A stretch of 64,000 nt of DNA from Escarpia spicata (GCA_963995525.1 OZ023217.1:5389405-5453404); one strand, 5' to 3'. Counted from the stretch's first letter, positions 44,588 to 57,192 are shown. Numbers and translations: made by a program. Notes: generated by a model from the sequence alone, not told the origin.

Positions 44588-46872
44588 CTATGTGTATCCC
44601 GCCCATCTGAGGTATGTGTCGATTTTATTTTTAAACATATTCATGCTACTAGCACCCACACAATCAGCAGGTAATCTGTTCCATTCATTTACAGTCCTTT
44701 GTGAAAATGAAAACTTTCTTATATCCAATCTACTCTGATCCTTTGCTAATGTAAGTTCATGTCCTCTAGTCCTTCTATCTTTCTTAACTGAGAAAAAAAT
44801 ATTTCTATCAATATTTTCATAAACCTTCAATATTTTAAACACTTCTATCTGATCTCCTCTCAATCTCCTGGTCTCTAGTGTTGCTAAACCGCATTTTTTA
44901 GGCGTATTTCGTAACTAAGATCCCTCAGTTTTGGTATCATTTTAGTTGCTCTCCTCTGCAATCTTTCTAGCATATCTATGTCCTTCCTGCGATATGGCCT
45001 CCACGCTTGAATACAATATTCTAAATGAGGCCTAACTATTGTTTTGTACAGCGGTATTATTAGCTCTTTTTCCTTATACGTTATGTTTCGCCTAATTATT
45101 CCAAGGATTCAATTTCCCTTTGAAGCTGCAATTCCGCACTGCTCTGAAACCTTCATATCAGCACTAATGGTTAACCCTAAGTCCTTTTCTTTTACAGTAG
45201 TACTTAGTTCAGTACCCCCCCCCCATTGTATATTCTACCTCTTCGTTCCCATGTCCTACATGGAGGCATTTACATTTCCCAAAATTGAACAGCATTTGCC
45301 ATTTTTCAGACCATTTGATCAACTTGTCAAGATCATCTTGTAAATGCTGTCTATCTCCATCACTTTTAATCCTTCTAAACACTTTTGAATCATCCGCAAA
45401 TTTCAACACCTTGCTTGTTATTTCATCATCCAAATCGTTGATATATATTAAGAATAATATAGGTCCTAATACTGATCCCTGTGGTACCCCACTCAATACC
45501 GATTTCCAGTTTGAAGCCTCCCCATCAACTACTACACATTGTCTTCTGTCAATCAGCCATTGTTCTATCCAGTTTATTATACCATTTCCTATGCCATGGG
45601 CCTTTAGTTTAAGCAGTAATCTTTGATGTGGTACTTTGTCGAAAGCTTATTATCCTTCATAGCCCTTATTTTCTTAGCTACCATTTCCGGGGTTACAATT
45701 AATTGTCCTAAATAGTCTGAATCTGCCCCCTTGAACTTAGCCTCTGGTACTGGCAGTGAACTAATATCTTTCCTGGTAAACACTGAACTAAAGGACTCAT
45801 TCATTCTCCCTCTGATATTATATTTCCAGCACTATCTTCTAGAGGACCGACCTTATCTTGAACTTTCTGTTTGCTTCAAACATACACATAAAAACTCTTG
45901 CTGTCATGTTTTATATTACTAGCTAATTGTTGTTCATAGCTTCTCTTCTAATTTCAGCTGTAGCTTGGTTAAGTGCTTCTTTATAACAGTTGTAGTCTTC
46001 ATCATTTCCAGTACATCTATATGACTTCCACATCATTTGTTTATACTTAATTTTTCTAATGGCTTCTTTCAATAAGTGTTTCTTTTTGGACCGTTTTCCT
46101 TGTTTTTGAAGGGTACAGATTTATCGACTAGGCACTTAATTTCACTCTTTAATATATTTCAGCATTCTGTTGCCGTTTTATTTTTTAGTGTTTTATTCCA
46201 GTCTATCTTTGCTAAATATTTCCTTATGTCCTTATACCTTCCTTTGTGGAAATTTCTCCTATACTGCTTTTTACTATTCCTTTCTAATTTTACTTTGATG
46301 GTAAAATGTATCTGGTTGTGATCGCTATTCCCCAGTGGCTCACATATCTTGACATTGTCAACTAATTCATTCTGTGAGGACAAAACTATGTCTAACACAT
46401 TCTCACCCCTGGTTGGTTCTAGCACATATTGAGAAAGGACTGTATCTTGAACTAAAATCTTGTGGTCCTCACTCCCCATATTCTGTAGAGATTTCCATTG
46501 TATATGCCCGTGGTTAAAATCCCCCATAATAATACAGTCCCGTTTGCTTACTTCCCTTATAGCGTTTTGTATTTTTTCATTCTTTTCTATGCTTATGTGT
46601 GGACTTCGATAAACTAACCCAACTGTTAACGTTGAGTTTCCTGTAACTATGTTACACCAAACAGCTTCTTTGCAATCTGCTTCTCTTTCTAATTTTATTT
46701 CATAAGCCTGAATAGATTCTTTAATATATAAAATAACTCCACCTCCCTTTCTTCCTATTCTATCTTTTCTAAACATTACATATCCTGTCAGTCCCAATTC
46801 AGCATCTGATATATCGGTGGTGGTCCAGGATTCGGTTATACCTATTATATGAGGGCCAATATCTTCTACCAT
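44588..46872 (-). pseudogene. CR1-like LINE ORF2, copy 2, deleted and frameshifted
   Basis: From 46872 down: the endonuclease GITESWTTTDISDAELGLTG, RKGGGVILYIKE, VGLVYRSPHISIE and MGDFNHGHIQW, up to the GNSDHNQIHF block. The region 45804-45640 carries SSLPVPEAKFKGADSDYLGQ and stops after KAMKDNK-like sequence. A deletion joins that point to the AFDKVPHQ block. The RT core resumes with [19 protein letters not shown] and FADDSKVF (45496-45209), and the C-terminal part ends at 44588. The Arg codon that is a stop in copy 1 is intact here. Confidence 0.85.
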
Positions 46873-47036
46873 AATGTTTAGTTAATTTTGTTTGTTTACT
46901 ATACTCCTTGCATTTAAACAAACACATTTATATTCAGCTTCAGAAAAGTTTTCCAGACTGTTATTTGCTGATTTATTTGTGCTGTCTTTATCTATGCCTC
47001 CATTTTCAGGCTTTTCTGTGAGTCCCCCCTGCGAAT

Positions 47037-47385
47037 CTAATTTAAATAGATGCAACCTGTCCCACTGTCAACAGATCGCAGTAGGTTCTCTGAGAAAACT
47101 GCTGCCCCCTTTCCACTAAGATGGAGGCCATCTCTCATGTACATATCATCCCTCCCAACAAAGTATCCCCATAAATCTGTGAATCCCACCCCCTCTTCTT
47201 CACACATCTGCTCAACTAGTGCATTGATCTCCATCCTCTTGCAGTTTCTATACGTTGCCCCCCTTCCTCCCATTACTGGCAAAATTCCTGACAAAATAAC
47301 CTGTTCAACTCTCGTCTTCTTTAGCTTCCTCACTAACTGTCTATACTTCTGTACTATCACAGTTGTTCCCTCCCTGTCTGTATTA
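47037..47385 (-). pseudogene. CR1-like LINE ORF1 esterase remnant, copy 2
   Basis: Reads REGTTVIVQKYRQLVRKLKK, ILPVMGGRGATY, EEEGVGFTDLWGYFVG and DGLHLSGKGAAVF to CIYLN and stop. The frame is intact where copy 1 is shifted, but the copy lacks the HVGTNN block and everything before it. Confidence 0.8.
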
Positions 47386-48165
47386 TAATAGTGCATTAAA
47401 TACTTCTAGTTGCCATTCCTCTCGGCAAGGTCTCCAAAATGTCTGTGTAGAACTCTTTGTAATCACATCCTGAAGTTTGGACTGCCAGAGTGCTTTTTGT
47501 TAAACTCGTGCATGAGATATCAAATTGTCTCTGTCCTCAGAACATCTGGCAGTTGGCCAAATGCATTGCAAAGTTCTACTCTGTGATATTCTTCTCTGTG
47601 ATATTCACCTCTCTTCTTGAACATCCTAGCTACATTTTGGGCAAGTTATTTTACTTAAACATCATATTAATGACCAAACAGATGTACCGGTATATTAACA
47701 CGTTAGCATGCACATTTTGTCAATGGGATTCTGAAAACATGTTTGGATTTAATGACTGGATGTGTAAATAACCTTTGTATATGCAATAAACACATTTCGA
47801 GAAAATCGCGTTTTTATGTTGGCTTACTCCATACATTTATGGGTAAATTCAAAGTTCAACACCTGATAGATAACACAAACAATATATCTGCAAACCATAA
47901 AATATTTGGTTTTATTAGAAAGACGGCCTCAAGTAGATAATTTCAAAATAATTTGACCCAAGTTTGGGTTTGTGACCTTCAAAATTACCTTCAAATTCAA
48001 AAATCGAAGGTGGCATCCACCCATACCTTTTTTATCCCTTAAGTGGTGTGTCTAGCATGTATTCCTGCTATTAACAAAAATGCTGTTAAAAGTATAAAAT
48101 CACATGGTTGGTTTACTAGAATGTTCCCAGTGCAGAAATGTCTGGTTCAACCAACATCAGACCCA
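47386..48165. other. Intronic, nothing recognised
   Basis: AT-rich; short frames only. Confidence 0.4.
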
Positions 48166-48169
48166 CAGT

Positions 48170-48675
48170 GATTGTGGAATCAGAATCAACATCAGTCAGT
48201 GTGAAAGTAGTGGACTCGGATTGGAATTAGAATTGGAATTGGTTGATGTGAAAGTAAAGTAATTGAATTGGAAATGCTTTGATTGGAATTATTTATTGGA
48301 ATAATTTTTTTAAATAGCAATAAACTATGTAGGAAGCTACAGCTTTATTATGTAGGATCAGGTTAAACTAGACAACAGCATACAAGATGTCCAAAGAAAA
48401 AAAAATGCCTATAGATTGTACGTTTATATTTATTATATTTATCAATATTTTTTAGTGGTATTGGATTAAAAATGTATCGGAATCATGATTGGAATTGACA
48501 AAAGGTGGGTGGAATTGGAAGAAAAAATGCATTGGAATCATGATTGGAATTGGCAAAAGGTCGGTGGAATTGGAAGAAAAAATGCATTGGAATCAAAAAT
48601 TTCCATAATGTGAGTGTAATTGGAATTAAAAACGTTAGTTGGAATTGTCAGTTTGAATCGCTGATGTGGAATCAT
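48170..48675. repeat. Degenerate TTGGAAT-rich repeats
   Basis: Many scattered copies of GGAATTGGAATTGG/ATTGGAATCATGATTGG, including a roughly 58-bp near-duplicate (about 48478-48535 and 48536-48594) with GGTSGGTGGAATTGGAAGAA. Built from a short degenerate core. Confidence 0.75.
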
Positions 48676-49194
48676 CCCAGGTCTGACCAAAAAATTTTTT
48701 TTATCAGAGAGCAGTCAGCATATCTGGGTAAGCTTCGTGAATATCTGCCTTCAAGATACTGTAGTACTGTGTTTACAATTGCTCGTCAGCATTAAGTCTG
48801 GACCACAATTATTGCCTTCCAGTGTAACACATCTGAAATGGAAAGTGGACTGGGAACACATTCGCTTATTGAGATTCCAATCATTTTCATCCACCAGCGT
48901 GTTGCCTGTCCTAGTCCTAGATACAGTGAAGATCTGTCAATGTTATCACATTGCTAGTTAGCATTGTGAGTGACTGAACATTGCCACAATCAGACAATTA
49001 AAGTTGTTCCACTCGGTTTTCTTATTCTGAGATAAAGAATATTTGTGCATAGCCTATCCATACTGTTCTTTATTAACGTAATTTCAAGATGAGAACAAAC
49101 AGAAGTTAAAAATACCTAATTTGAAGAAAATGTTTCCATCGATCGATATCTTTATAACTACCCAATATTAAAAAAACTTCTTGGTTTCATGTTA

Positions 49195-49825
49195 ATTTCT
49201 TTGTCTCTAGTATTGTTGCTAAGCCACAATCCATTAGGGTATGTAATAAAAAGGTCTCTATACATGAATCGGGTTAATAATAATATACATGTATTTATAT
49301 AGGGTCCGACTGACTGAGATTACTCTCAGGTGCTTTACGTATATTTAATTATAACTAGTTAAAATTATTATAAACAGAAAATAACCATTCTAAAGTGTAG
49401 ACCATATATAATCATTAAAATAATCCTTCTATAATTGACGTGTATATAGAACTAGATATATTAAACAATACAAAATAAATAAATATATGTGCATTTTACA
49501 ACGTTCACATCAGCATATTATAAAATTACTACATTAAAAGATGTAGGTGTGTTTAAACTGTGGCCATTACATGCTCTTTGTTGTATTCTGCCAGGCGTAT
49601 CTATGTCCTTTTTATTATATGGCCCACTTGCATGTGTGGAATGTACCAACAGAGGTCTAGTTATTGCTTTGTACCTGGATGTAATTAGTTCCCTGTGATG
49701 TTTCTCCTAATTATCCCCTGGATTTCATTGCACTTTGATGCTGTGGTGATGCATTACTCTGCAACTTTCATGGCGGCACTAAACAATGCACCCGAGTCAG
49801 TATCTTTTATGGTTCTACATCATCC
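49195..49825 (-). mobile_element. Third, highly decayed CR1-like LINE remnant with a SINE-tail-like insert
   Basis: On the plus strand, GTATTGTTGCTAAGCCACAA (49210) and TATCTATGTCCTTTTTATTA with the sequence up to 49825 parallel copy 2 at 44878-45200 (GTGTTGCTAAACCGC, TATCTATGTCCTTCCTGCGA, CCTAATTATTCCAAGGATT). The two halves are separated by about 340 bp that begin with AATAATAATATACATGTATT and AGGTGCTTTACG (49262-49340). This looks like an inverted SINE tail. Confidence 0.55.
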
Positions 49826-51155
49826 GCCCACAAAACTACTCCATTTAGCCACAATCTCGGAGAACAATCTACTTTGTACTTCACCAACATGCTGGTTGTA
49901 GGTGAGAATCAATTCTATAACACAGAAAGTGCCATCAAGGTGAAACTGAGAAAATTGTTTGATATGAAAAGGCTAGGAGCAATACTACAGAGTGGTATTT
50001 GATCCAGTAAACCCAAATAAGTCACTCGAGTGAAAACGGGCATGTAATTGAGATAAAAGTTTCGAAGAAATTTGTTGGTGATTGCACTTTTTGTGATATC
50101 TATTTACTCACACGATTGAAGGTGTTTTTGAAACACTCAGTTTTTTTCAATATAACCTGTTGTGCATTTTGGGTGAATAAGTTTGGTCCCTTTTTTGATG
50201 TGCTAGATATGCATGCACACCCAGACGCACGCACACATGTACGTACACACCTCCATTAATATTCCATTAACAGTAATGTTAATTATTTAAAATCTCTATA
50301 AATTTATTTTTAAAATGGCAATGTTTAAACTAAGGCTAACTCAATAATTTGACAACTATAAAAACTAAAATAATTACGGTATGGTTCCTTCACTCTATTG
50401 GGCTCTGATAAGTTTCTTATTGTGTATTGAATCTTTCGTCTTACATTTTATAAATTTCCAAAAAATAATAATACATTTTATGTTGCGATATCTTTGATAA
50501 GACCCATAAGGGAATATTGGCCTTACGAATCTTTGTCATGTTCATTCCTTGACTCAGAATGCAGTGTCACTCATTAATTACAAATGTGACCTTCCTAAAT
50601 TATTCATATCATTCATCCAAGTACCAGTCTTGTCACACGTGATTAGTATAAGACTTCTTGGAATTTGATTTAGTGGCTTAATTTTAATCTGGTTTATCTT
50701 TTTGTGCCCGGATTCTTGTCATTTCAGCAGTAGATTTGTGGTCAGTTACTTCGACATTTACCATAATTTTATTCATTGCCAGTGATCAGATTTGTAGTCA
50801 TATGAAGAGAACTCATCTTGGTAGTCAGTGCGAGAGTAATTGATTTCATTTGTCACATTGCAATTAATATGAACTTTGAGATTGGCCAGATTCGTGTTTA
50901 GGTGGATGTTGATTGGATCAATATAAGAATGAGGTACGCTGTCAAGAGCGTTGCTGCGAGATACAAGTGCTGCTCACAGACATCATGGTCATTAGTGGCT
51001 CGCATCAAGTTTTCACCTCAGGTTATCTTTGCTAGGCTTTCCAAAGACGATACCACAGCCTAGTTTGTATAATCTCAGTATGTCTACTCGCAGAGTTTGA
51101 CATACACCTATTTGTACCTGGTGACAGCGCTGTGAGATATGAATGTAGTCTGGAA
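49826..51155. other. Intronic, AT-rich, nothing recognised
   Basis: No element or exon seen. Confidence 0.4.
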
Positions 51156-51157
51156 TG

Positions 51158-51485
51158 ATACACCAGGTGGCAGTGTTTGTTGTGTGGGATGGTCCGCCAG
51201 ATGACAGTATATATTATGTGAGATGATCCGCCAAGTGGCATTGTGTGTGGGATGATCCACCAGATGGTAGTGCTTGTGTGAAATTATCTACCAGCTGGCA
51301 GGGCTGGTCTTGTGAGATGATCCACCAGGTGGCAGTGCATGCTTTGTGAGATGATCCACCAGGTAGCAGTGCATGTTTTGTGAGATGATCCAGCAGATGG
51401 CAGTGTTTGTGAAATGATCCACCAGGTGGCAGTGTTTGTGAAATGATCCACCAGGTGGCAGTGTTTGTGAAATGATCCACCATTC
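51158..51485. repeat. Tandem array of about 29-34 bp units with CTCF-like cores
   Basis: About eleven units, each with a GATGATCCACCAGGTGGCAG-like segment then TGTTTGTGA. Three copies (about 51328, 51419, 51449) read exactly CCACCAGGTGGCAG. Others differ by one to four bases (CCACCAGGTAGCAG, CCAGCAGATGGCAG, CTACCAGCTGGCAG). The minus-strand His/Trp-rich frames are shadows. Confidence 0.85.
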
Positions 51486-52283
51486 CACAGATGCTGCCAC
51501 CTGATGAGACTACCATACTTGAAGAAAAGTAAAGAGTACATTGATTACAAATTCAAATTGGAGAGGATTGTATGTACTATCAAAAATGCCCATCACCTGA
51601 CGGGATGTCTTGGTAGATGAAAGTCGTGGCAGTAATATTTACCAAATGTTAGAAAACACACAGAATCATTAGATAAATAGCATAACACGTTTGCAGATAC
51701 TCGTTGTTTGTTCAAAATGACAAAGGTCATAAAGAATGTGGAGTTCTTGTCAGTCGATAGGCCCTAGTGATGATAGTGTTGAATTGTCAAACATTCATAC
51801 ATCTATGCTAGTGGCATGAGGGTAGACGTAAGCATTATTGTGTCAGTGTCATCTCCATGATGCCAAGTATATTATGCACTCGCCCTTTTCCGGAAGTATT
51901 TGCAGCATATTCTGGCCACATTTCTTCCATATCTGGTGTTGTCTTGTTGCATTGCGTAAACAGCTGGTAACACTAAGCAACCTACATTAGTAGCACTAAA
52001 CACGTAGTCTATTCGAATGTTCGATCGAAATGTGAATGTGTGCAACTCGGACGACACGCTTACTTGGCGCAAACAGCGAGACAATGGTGCCACCTGGTGA
52101 ATGTAGTAAGGGACTGGTTAGTATTTATTCTCTTGCAATAGGCAGTTTCGTTGTGGCTGAGCGGAGCAATCGAGTGTTAGAAATATATTGTCTTGATTGA
52201 ATAAAAATAACTGGGATAATACAAACACAATACATTGATAAATGGTCACAAAATTATTATGTTACAATAAGAATGCAAGGGTA
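51486..52283. other. Intronic; isolated CTCF-like cores, otherwise nothing
   Basis: Minus-strand CTCF-like words are at 51494-51507 (CTGCCACCTGATGA) and 52088-52100 (TGCCACCTGGTGA). No exon or transposon seen. Confidence 0.4.
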
Positions 52284-52588
52284 TAAATTCAACATTATCC
52301 CAGGCATGTTTACGTTTAGGAATATTGCATCTTAGCATACTTTTTAGGCGTAAATAACGCCCTGGTATGCATCAACATATGCTTCTATATTGCTAATTTT
52401 ATGCACGCGATGCGGTAACGCATGACCGTAGCGGTGCAGACCAGCACAAACATGGTTGTATTTTCGTAATATAAATATGCCTGGGATGATGTTGAATGAT
52501 GGAACTAACGCACTGAGGTATCAAAGTTAGGCAAAACTCATGTTATAACAGCGAAAGCGAGATGGATCCCGATTCGACACAAGTGCCC
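52284..52588. mobile_element. MITE-like element, truncated copy of the 3.8 kb family
   Basis: Shares ATTATCCCAGGCAT (about 52290), ATCAACATATGC, the central GCGGTAACGCA, ATGCCTGGGATGATGTTGAA (about 52478), GAGGTATCAAAGTTAGGCAA (about 52516) and the terminal GATTCGACACAAGTGCC (52570-52586). The left outer ~80 bp are missing. Confidence 0.7.
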
Positions 52589-53860
52589 TGGTTGCTAGCC
52601 AGTGATTGATGCTGGATTCGCGTGCTGGCATCATCGTCCACTTGCTCGCCGGTGAGCGATGCTGGACTCGCCGGAGTCCGCTTGCTTGCTGCTCGAAATC
52701 TCGACGAATGGGGAAGTAGATGCAACTTCAGATACAAGCATTGAGACCATTTTAATTCACTTAAGACAAATAATGGTCCCCTGGAAATCAGGTTAGCCAC
52801 ATCCACGAGATGACGCTGTACAGCCTTATACTGGAATGTTTGCGACTTCGAATTTTAGCGTAGACGTCAGTTATTAAAACTTTCAGATAACATGCAACTT
52901 AATGACTTACTGTGGATTACTTTGTTTGTGTCGAACACCTTTACTTATACAGTAATCGTTTGTATGTCGGGTGGAATTAGTCAGGTGCAGTTAAGTCGGC
53001 TCTTGCATCATCCAAGTCACCAAATGACCAACTCGGCCGGCAACGGCGTTGTGTCTATTTAAACTTGGCTCATTTGGGTGTGTGCTTAATAGGGACGATT
53101 TTTTGGAATACTTTAGCGCAACAAATATTTGTCAAGCATACTGTTTGCAAATCAGAATTAATACGGTATATGTGGTATTTTGAAACGATATAGGTCTTAC
53201 CTCCTATTCTAGGGGTCGTACATTAATCTCTGATAGTTTGGTAGTTGAGGTTCAAGCCATCTAAGAGGTAAATGTTAACCTACCTGTATATGCAAGCTGA
53301 ATTACTGTTAATAATTCTTTCATTCAACTTGAAAAGACACACAGATGACAGACAGTAGAGAGTGAAATAATAGCTGATTATCTTGAATCTATTAAAAGAC
53401 GTCCTGTTGTCTTACGCGTGTCACAATATACCACCGTGGGAGGCCAGTGTGTCGACAGGTTCTCTGATGTGATGAGGCAGTTTATGACTATCAACAGGTG
53501 AGGAAGCAGGCGTCCGGTCAGGTCTATTAACAGCGTTTATATCCACCACAGTCCACTCTACCACACCACACCTCCTCATAAAGTGGATGCTGGCTCGTGA
53601 CTTTGTGTATCAACATTACAGGGAGAGATGTAATAACCAGTCTGTGATCTACACCACTCTAATTGCTGTTCCATAATTACATCAGTTGGCCGCACTTGTG
53701 AACTCCTAAAGCATGCTGAGTGCCTGTTAGTTGCTGTTTGGCCGCGTGTGCACATGTTTGTATGCGTGTTGATGTTGCATGTCAAGTGTGTGGGTTATCA
53801 ACTTGTTTCTTGTGTTGTAATGTGTGACTTGGTTCTTGGGTCTCGAACAAGCCGCTTTGA
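52589..53860. other. Intronic, nothing recognised
   Basis: A GC-rich patch at 52590-52720 repeats TGATGCTGGATTCGC/GCGATGCTGGACTCGC. The rest is AT-rich and without features. Confidence 0.4.
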
Positions 53861-53865
53861 AGTAT

Positions 53866-54640
53866 GTCTCACCTCCCTCTCGCTCCCTTTCCTTCCTATC
53901 CCTCCATCCCCCTCTCTCCCCTAACACTCTCCCATATCTCTTCCTTCCCTCCCTCTCCCTCCCTTTCCTTCCTCTCCTTCCACCCCCTCTCTCCCCTAAC
54001 ACTCTCCCATATCTCTTCCTTCCCTCCCTCTCCCTCCCTTTCCTTCCTCTCCTTTCATCCCCCTCTCTCCCCTAACACTCTCCCATACCTCTTCCTTCCC
54101 TTCCTCTTCCTCCCTTTTCTTCCTCTCCTTCTCTCCCCCAACACTCTCCCATATCTCTTCCTTCCCTCCCTCTCCCTCCCTTTTCTTCCTCTCCTTCAAC
54201 CCCCCCTCATCTAACACTCTCCCATATATCTTCCTTCCCTCCCTCTCCCTCCCTTTCCTTCCTCTCCTTCCATCCCCCTCTCTCACCTAACATTCTCCCG
54301 TATCTCTTCCTTCCCTCCCTCTCCCTCCCTTTCCTTCCTCTCCCTCCATCCCCCTCTCTCCCCAACACTCTCCCGTATCTCTTCCTGTTTCCTTCCCTCC
54401 TTCTCCCATTCACCACCTTTCTACCCTCTCTTGTTCCCTCCTCTGCACCCACACTACCGCCCTCCCTTCTTACTCCTTCTCTCCCTCTTCACTCACAAAC
54501 TCACCCACTCTCACTTCAATCCTCAACCATCCCCCTTTCTCTCCATTCCTTCTTTCTCTCCTCTCTTCTTCCCCACCCTCCCTCTCTCTCCCCATTCCTC
54601 CCTATCCACCCCCTCTCTCTTTCTTTCACAAATATATAAC
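53866..54640. repeat. Pyrimidine-rich minisatellite, about seven 75-bp units, then CT-rich sequence
   Basis: The landmark ACACTCTCCCATATCTCTTC starts near 53924, 53999, 54075, 54141, 54214, 54290 and 54365 (with variants). Between them the strand is almost pure C/T. The Ser/Pro/Leu-rich frames here have no biological support. Confidence 0.9.
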
Positions 54641-55477
54641 ACATAAAAAGCCATTCTACAAAGTCAATCTGCCCAGTGGTTTACTCCATGTTAAAATAAA
54701 TTGTGTTACTCGTTGGCCGCTGTTCATTGTGGCTATACTAGGATCATGTGACTAGACTCTGACATCAAATGAATCTTTGTGAAATTTTGACACAGTTGAG
54801 AAATAATGAATAGTGAGACTTGTTGCGACCATGTGTGTGCAGACTGCCATAGCCTTGGGGAAGGCTTCACTCAGTATGACACTTGCGTCACAAGAACATT
54901 GACAAGTTGAAGATTAAACATACGCTACCGTGAACAGCGTAATCGAGTCTAATCCACCAATGATGTTCCTTGTCAGTGATTTTGCCTTGGATATTCCCCT
55001 TTTTTGAAAACAATTAGTGCCCCTCCATGATTCTGTTTTTGGTTCGTTTTGCTTCAGAAATTTTGTAGAAATTTGAAAATATCTCATATCCTCTATGACA
55101 TGCCAGCTAGCTAATTTTGGTATTAAATCACCAGACACATCATGATGTTACTTTTAGCTATGATCAATCAAAATTTGAAGGAAAAGAGTAAAAATGGTCC
55201 CATCCCCCCACTATGACATAAATTACCAGCTCACTTCCAAGATATATAAAATAACCGTTAGACTTGACAACATGATGAGTTTTTGATGACCTACTGTCTT
55301 TTTCAGCCAAACCCCAGCATCGCAGAGCGCTTATTAACAGACATACACCATCACACAGAATTCCTGTCAATGATACAGATTTTTGTCATTTGAGAACATT
55401 GCCATATCCCTTTTTAATATGGATTTGCTGTAAATTTACCCGTTGTGATAAAGTACACATTTTAATAACAATAATAA
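54641..55477. other. Intronic, nothing recognised
   Basis: Mixed AT-rich sequence, no element seen. Confidence 0.4.
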
Positions 55478-55560
55478 TAGGGTAACTTTATTGCACCTAA
55501 ATCCTTGGAAACCAACCTCAGAGGCACATCAAAACAAAAGGGTTGGTCAATGTCAGAATC
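55478..55560 (-). mobile_element. LINE 3' UTR piece (minus strand)
   Basis: The reverse complement reads ATTGACCAACCCTTTTGTTT, then GAGGTTGGTTTCCAAGGATT and TAGGTGCAATAAAGTTACCC, matching the 3' UTR at 24505-24575. An (ATT)n-type tail lies at the expected end (55469-55479). Confidence 0.75.
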
Positions 55561-57134
55561 GATAAGGAGTGTTCAAGTTGTATTTGCCGCAGGAATATAA
55601 ATATTTACACAGGTTACTTGGTCTCACAATTAAGGTTTGTCTGTACAACGGTTTTCAGGGAAAAACACAATAAATTCCAATTTGGGTGATTTTTTACTGT
55701 GGAGAATTTCAGAAATGGAAACCATATAAAAAGATTTGGCCTTTGCTGTCAGTTGCTGTGGTGTTTTATTCTAAAGATATCCCAATATCATGTACAAGTT
55801 TTCATTTGCACTCACATAATAAAGCATAGAAGTGAGTTTTTACAAAAAAGGTTATATTGCGTTTTGCCCTGAAATGCTTTGTATTATTCCAGGTTATAGC
55901 CTTGACCTTGTTATAAACATAGTCCTTTCAGTATGAAGCAATTATTTTTACCTTGGTGGCCGTTTTACACTTGCCACCGAGTCAGTTTCCCTCATCATTG
56001 ATCACCATTTACAGTATCGTGTCTCCGAGGTGATGTTCACTGGAGCCTTGCTGTAGGGCTGTGCTGCTGTGCATGCTGGTATTAGCCAGGAGTGTGCGTT
56101 AGTGTCAGTCGGAACGCTGGTAGATGACAATGTCTGGGTAGTGAGATTATCTGATGTGATTACCATGTCATTGATGTCGGAGGCTGACGCAGCTGGCTAC
56201 GGGTCCAGTTGGTTCATTAAAACAACGCTGTATGGCCATTGGCTGCGACGCAATGTCACATAGCTCGTTATCAACCCGGCCCTGATTCATTACTCCGTCA
56301 TTACCTGCATTCTGCCCTGTGCATGCATTCTGCTGTGAGCACGCGCCATGTTGAACATGCCCATGCATTACCCTCCTCGCTGATCTTATTTGGGGTACGC
56401 CAAATGTGATTTTCCGCAAACCTGTTTGAGACCCGCTGATCAATAGAGTTTGAGTAATGATTTTGGTGTAGCAAAGTCACACATGGACCCTAGTGGCCAG
56501 CAGGAGCACTTGATTGTCCGCTGCGTTTGTCGACGAAGGTGGATATCCTGGCTTCAGCGGATAATTGGCGCGGCATCAGCGTACTTGAGGGCAAACAGAC
56601 GCTTGCCACTTACAATCACTGGATACTTGCCTTTGGTGTGGGTGCATGTTACACTGATACAGCAGTAACGCAGTAACGCAGTGACAGTCAAATGCTCAGA
56701 GGCTCGTAGCGGCTTCGTGTTTTTCTGCAGGCCAGTTGCCACCGGCCGGGAGCGTGTTTTTGAAGCCCGGATCTATGATTGCGTAATTATCGCCAAAGTG
56801 CAAGGAAACTGCTGGTGGAGACCGTGTTTGCTGTGATGTGTAGACTCAGTCGGGTTGACTGAATCAGACTGAGGGAGACGTATGAGGATGTGTATGATTA
56901 TTGGAGGGATGTCTGTGCGCACTCAGCCCGAGGGGGTTTGAATTGGATAGCGTGAATGATTGGCCTATTGCGTTCATAACACCCCGTCACAGGATACGTT
57001 AATCGCAGCCACTGTCACCACAGCACAGAGGCTGCTTTCACATCACTTGGTCATCATGCTAGGACAACCAGGAACCAGGATACAGTAAATGACCACTTAG
57101 TGACCGAGACACACTCTCCAGTGACCAGAGCACA
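55561..57134. other. Intronic; GC-richer, possible promoter region of exon 1C
   Basis: From about 56040 to 57130 the sequence is richer in GC and CpG than the surrounding intron, as is the kilobase before exon 1B. No exon or transposon is recognised. Confidence 0.35.
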
Positions 57135-57192
57135 ATGGGGCAGGGTTGTACGTGTTTTAAAAAAAAGTCTGGCAAATATGACTTTGTCAAGG
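57135..57192 (+). CDS. Candidate alternative first exon 1C of SPA17-like gene (MGQGCTCF N-terminus)
   Basis: ATG (CACAATGGG) followed by 19 codons and one extra base, ending AAGG before a perfect donor GTAAGT (phase 1). The peptide MGQGCTCFKKKSGKYDFVK has Gly2, two nearby Cys residues and a Lys cluster, the standard make-up of a dual-acylated, membrane-targeted N-terminus. It lies 2.6 kb before exon 2 and is in phase with it. It is short, so chance is a real alternative. The donor quality, the phase and the parallel with exon 1B support it. Confidence 0.5.

Larger units (their letters stand above)
44487..47385 (-). mobile_element. CR1-like LINE, copy 2 (minus strand)
   Basis: Same family as 5762-9239. 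The endonuclease regions agree at roughly nine residues in ten by my reading. The 3' end carries the same two hairpins and at least two copies of the terminal 10-mer (44491-44510, inverted). The 5' end is truncated in ORF1 near 47385. An internal deletion of about 400 bp removes the first RT blocks near 45645. Confidence 0.9.

Noticed and set aside
53824..54646. Proline/leucine-rich frames and their charged minus-strand shadows
   Set aside because: Pyrimidine-rich satellite; composition artefact.
56069..56668. Short frames on both strands before exon 1C as further exons
   Set aside because: No suitable donor/acceptor pair in phase and no similarity that I can recognise.
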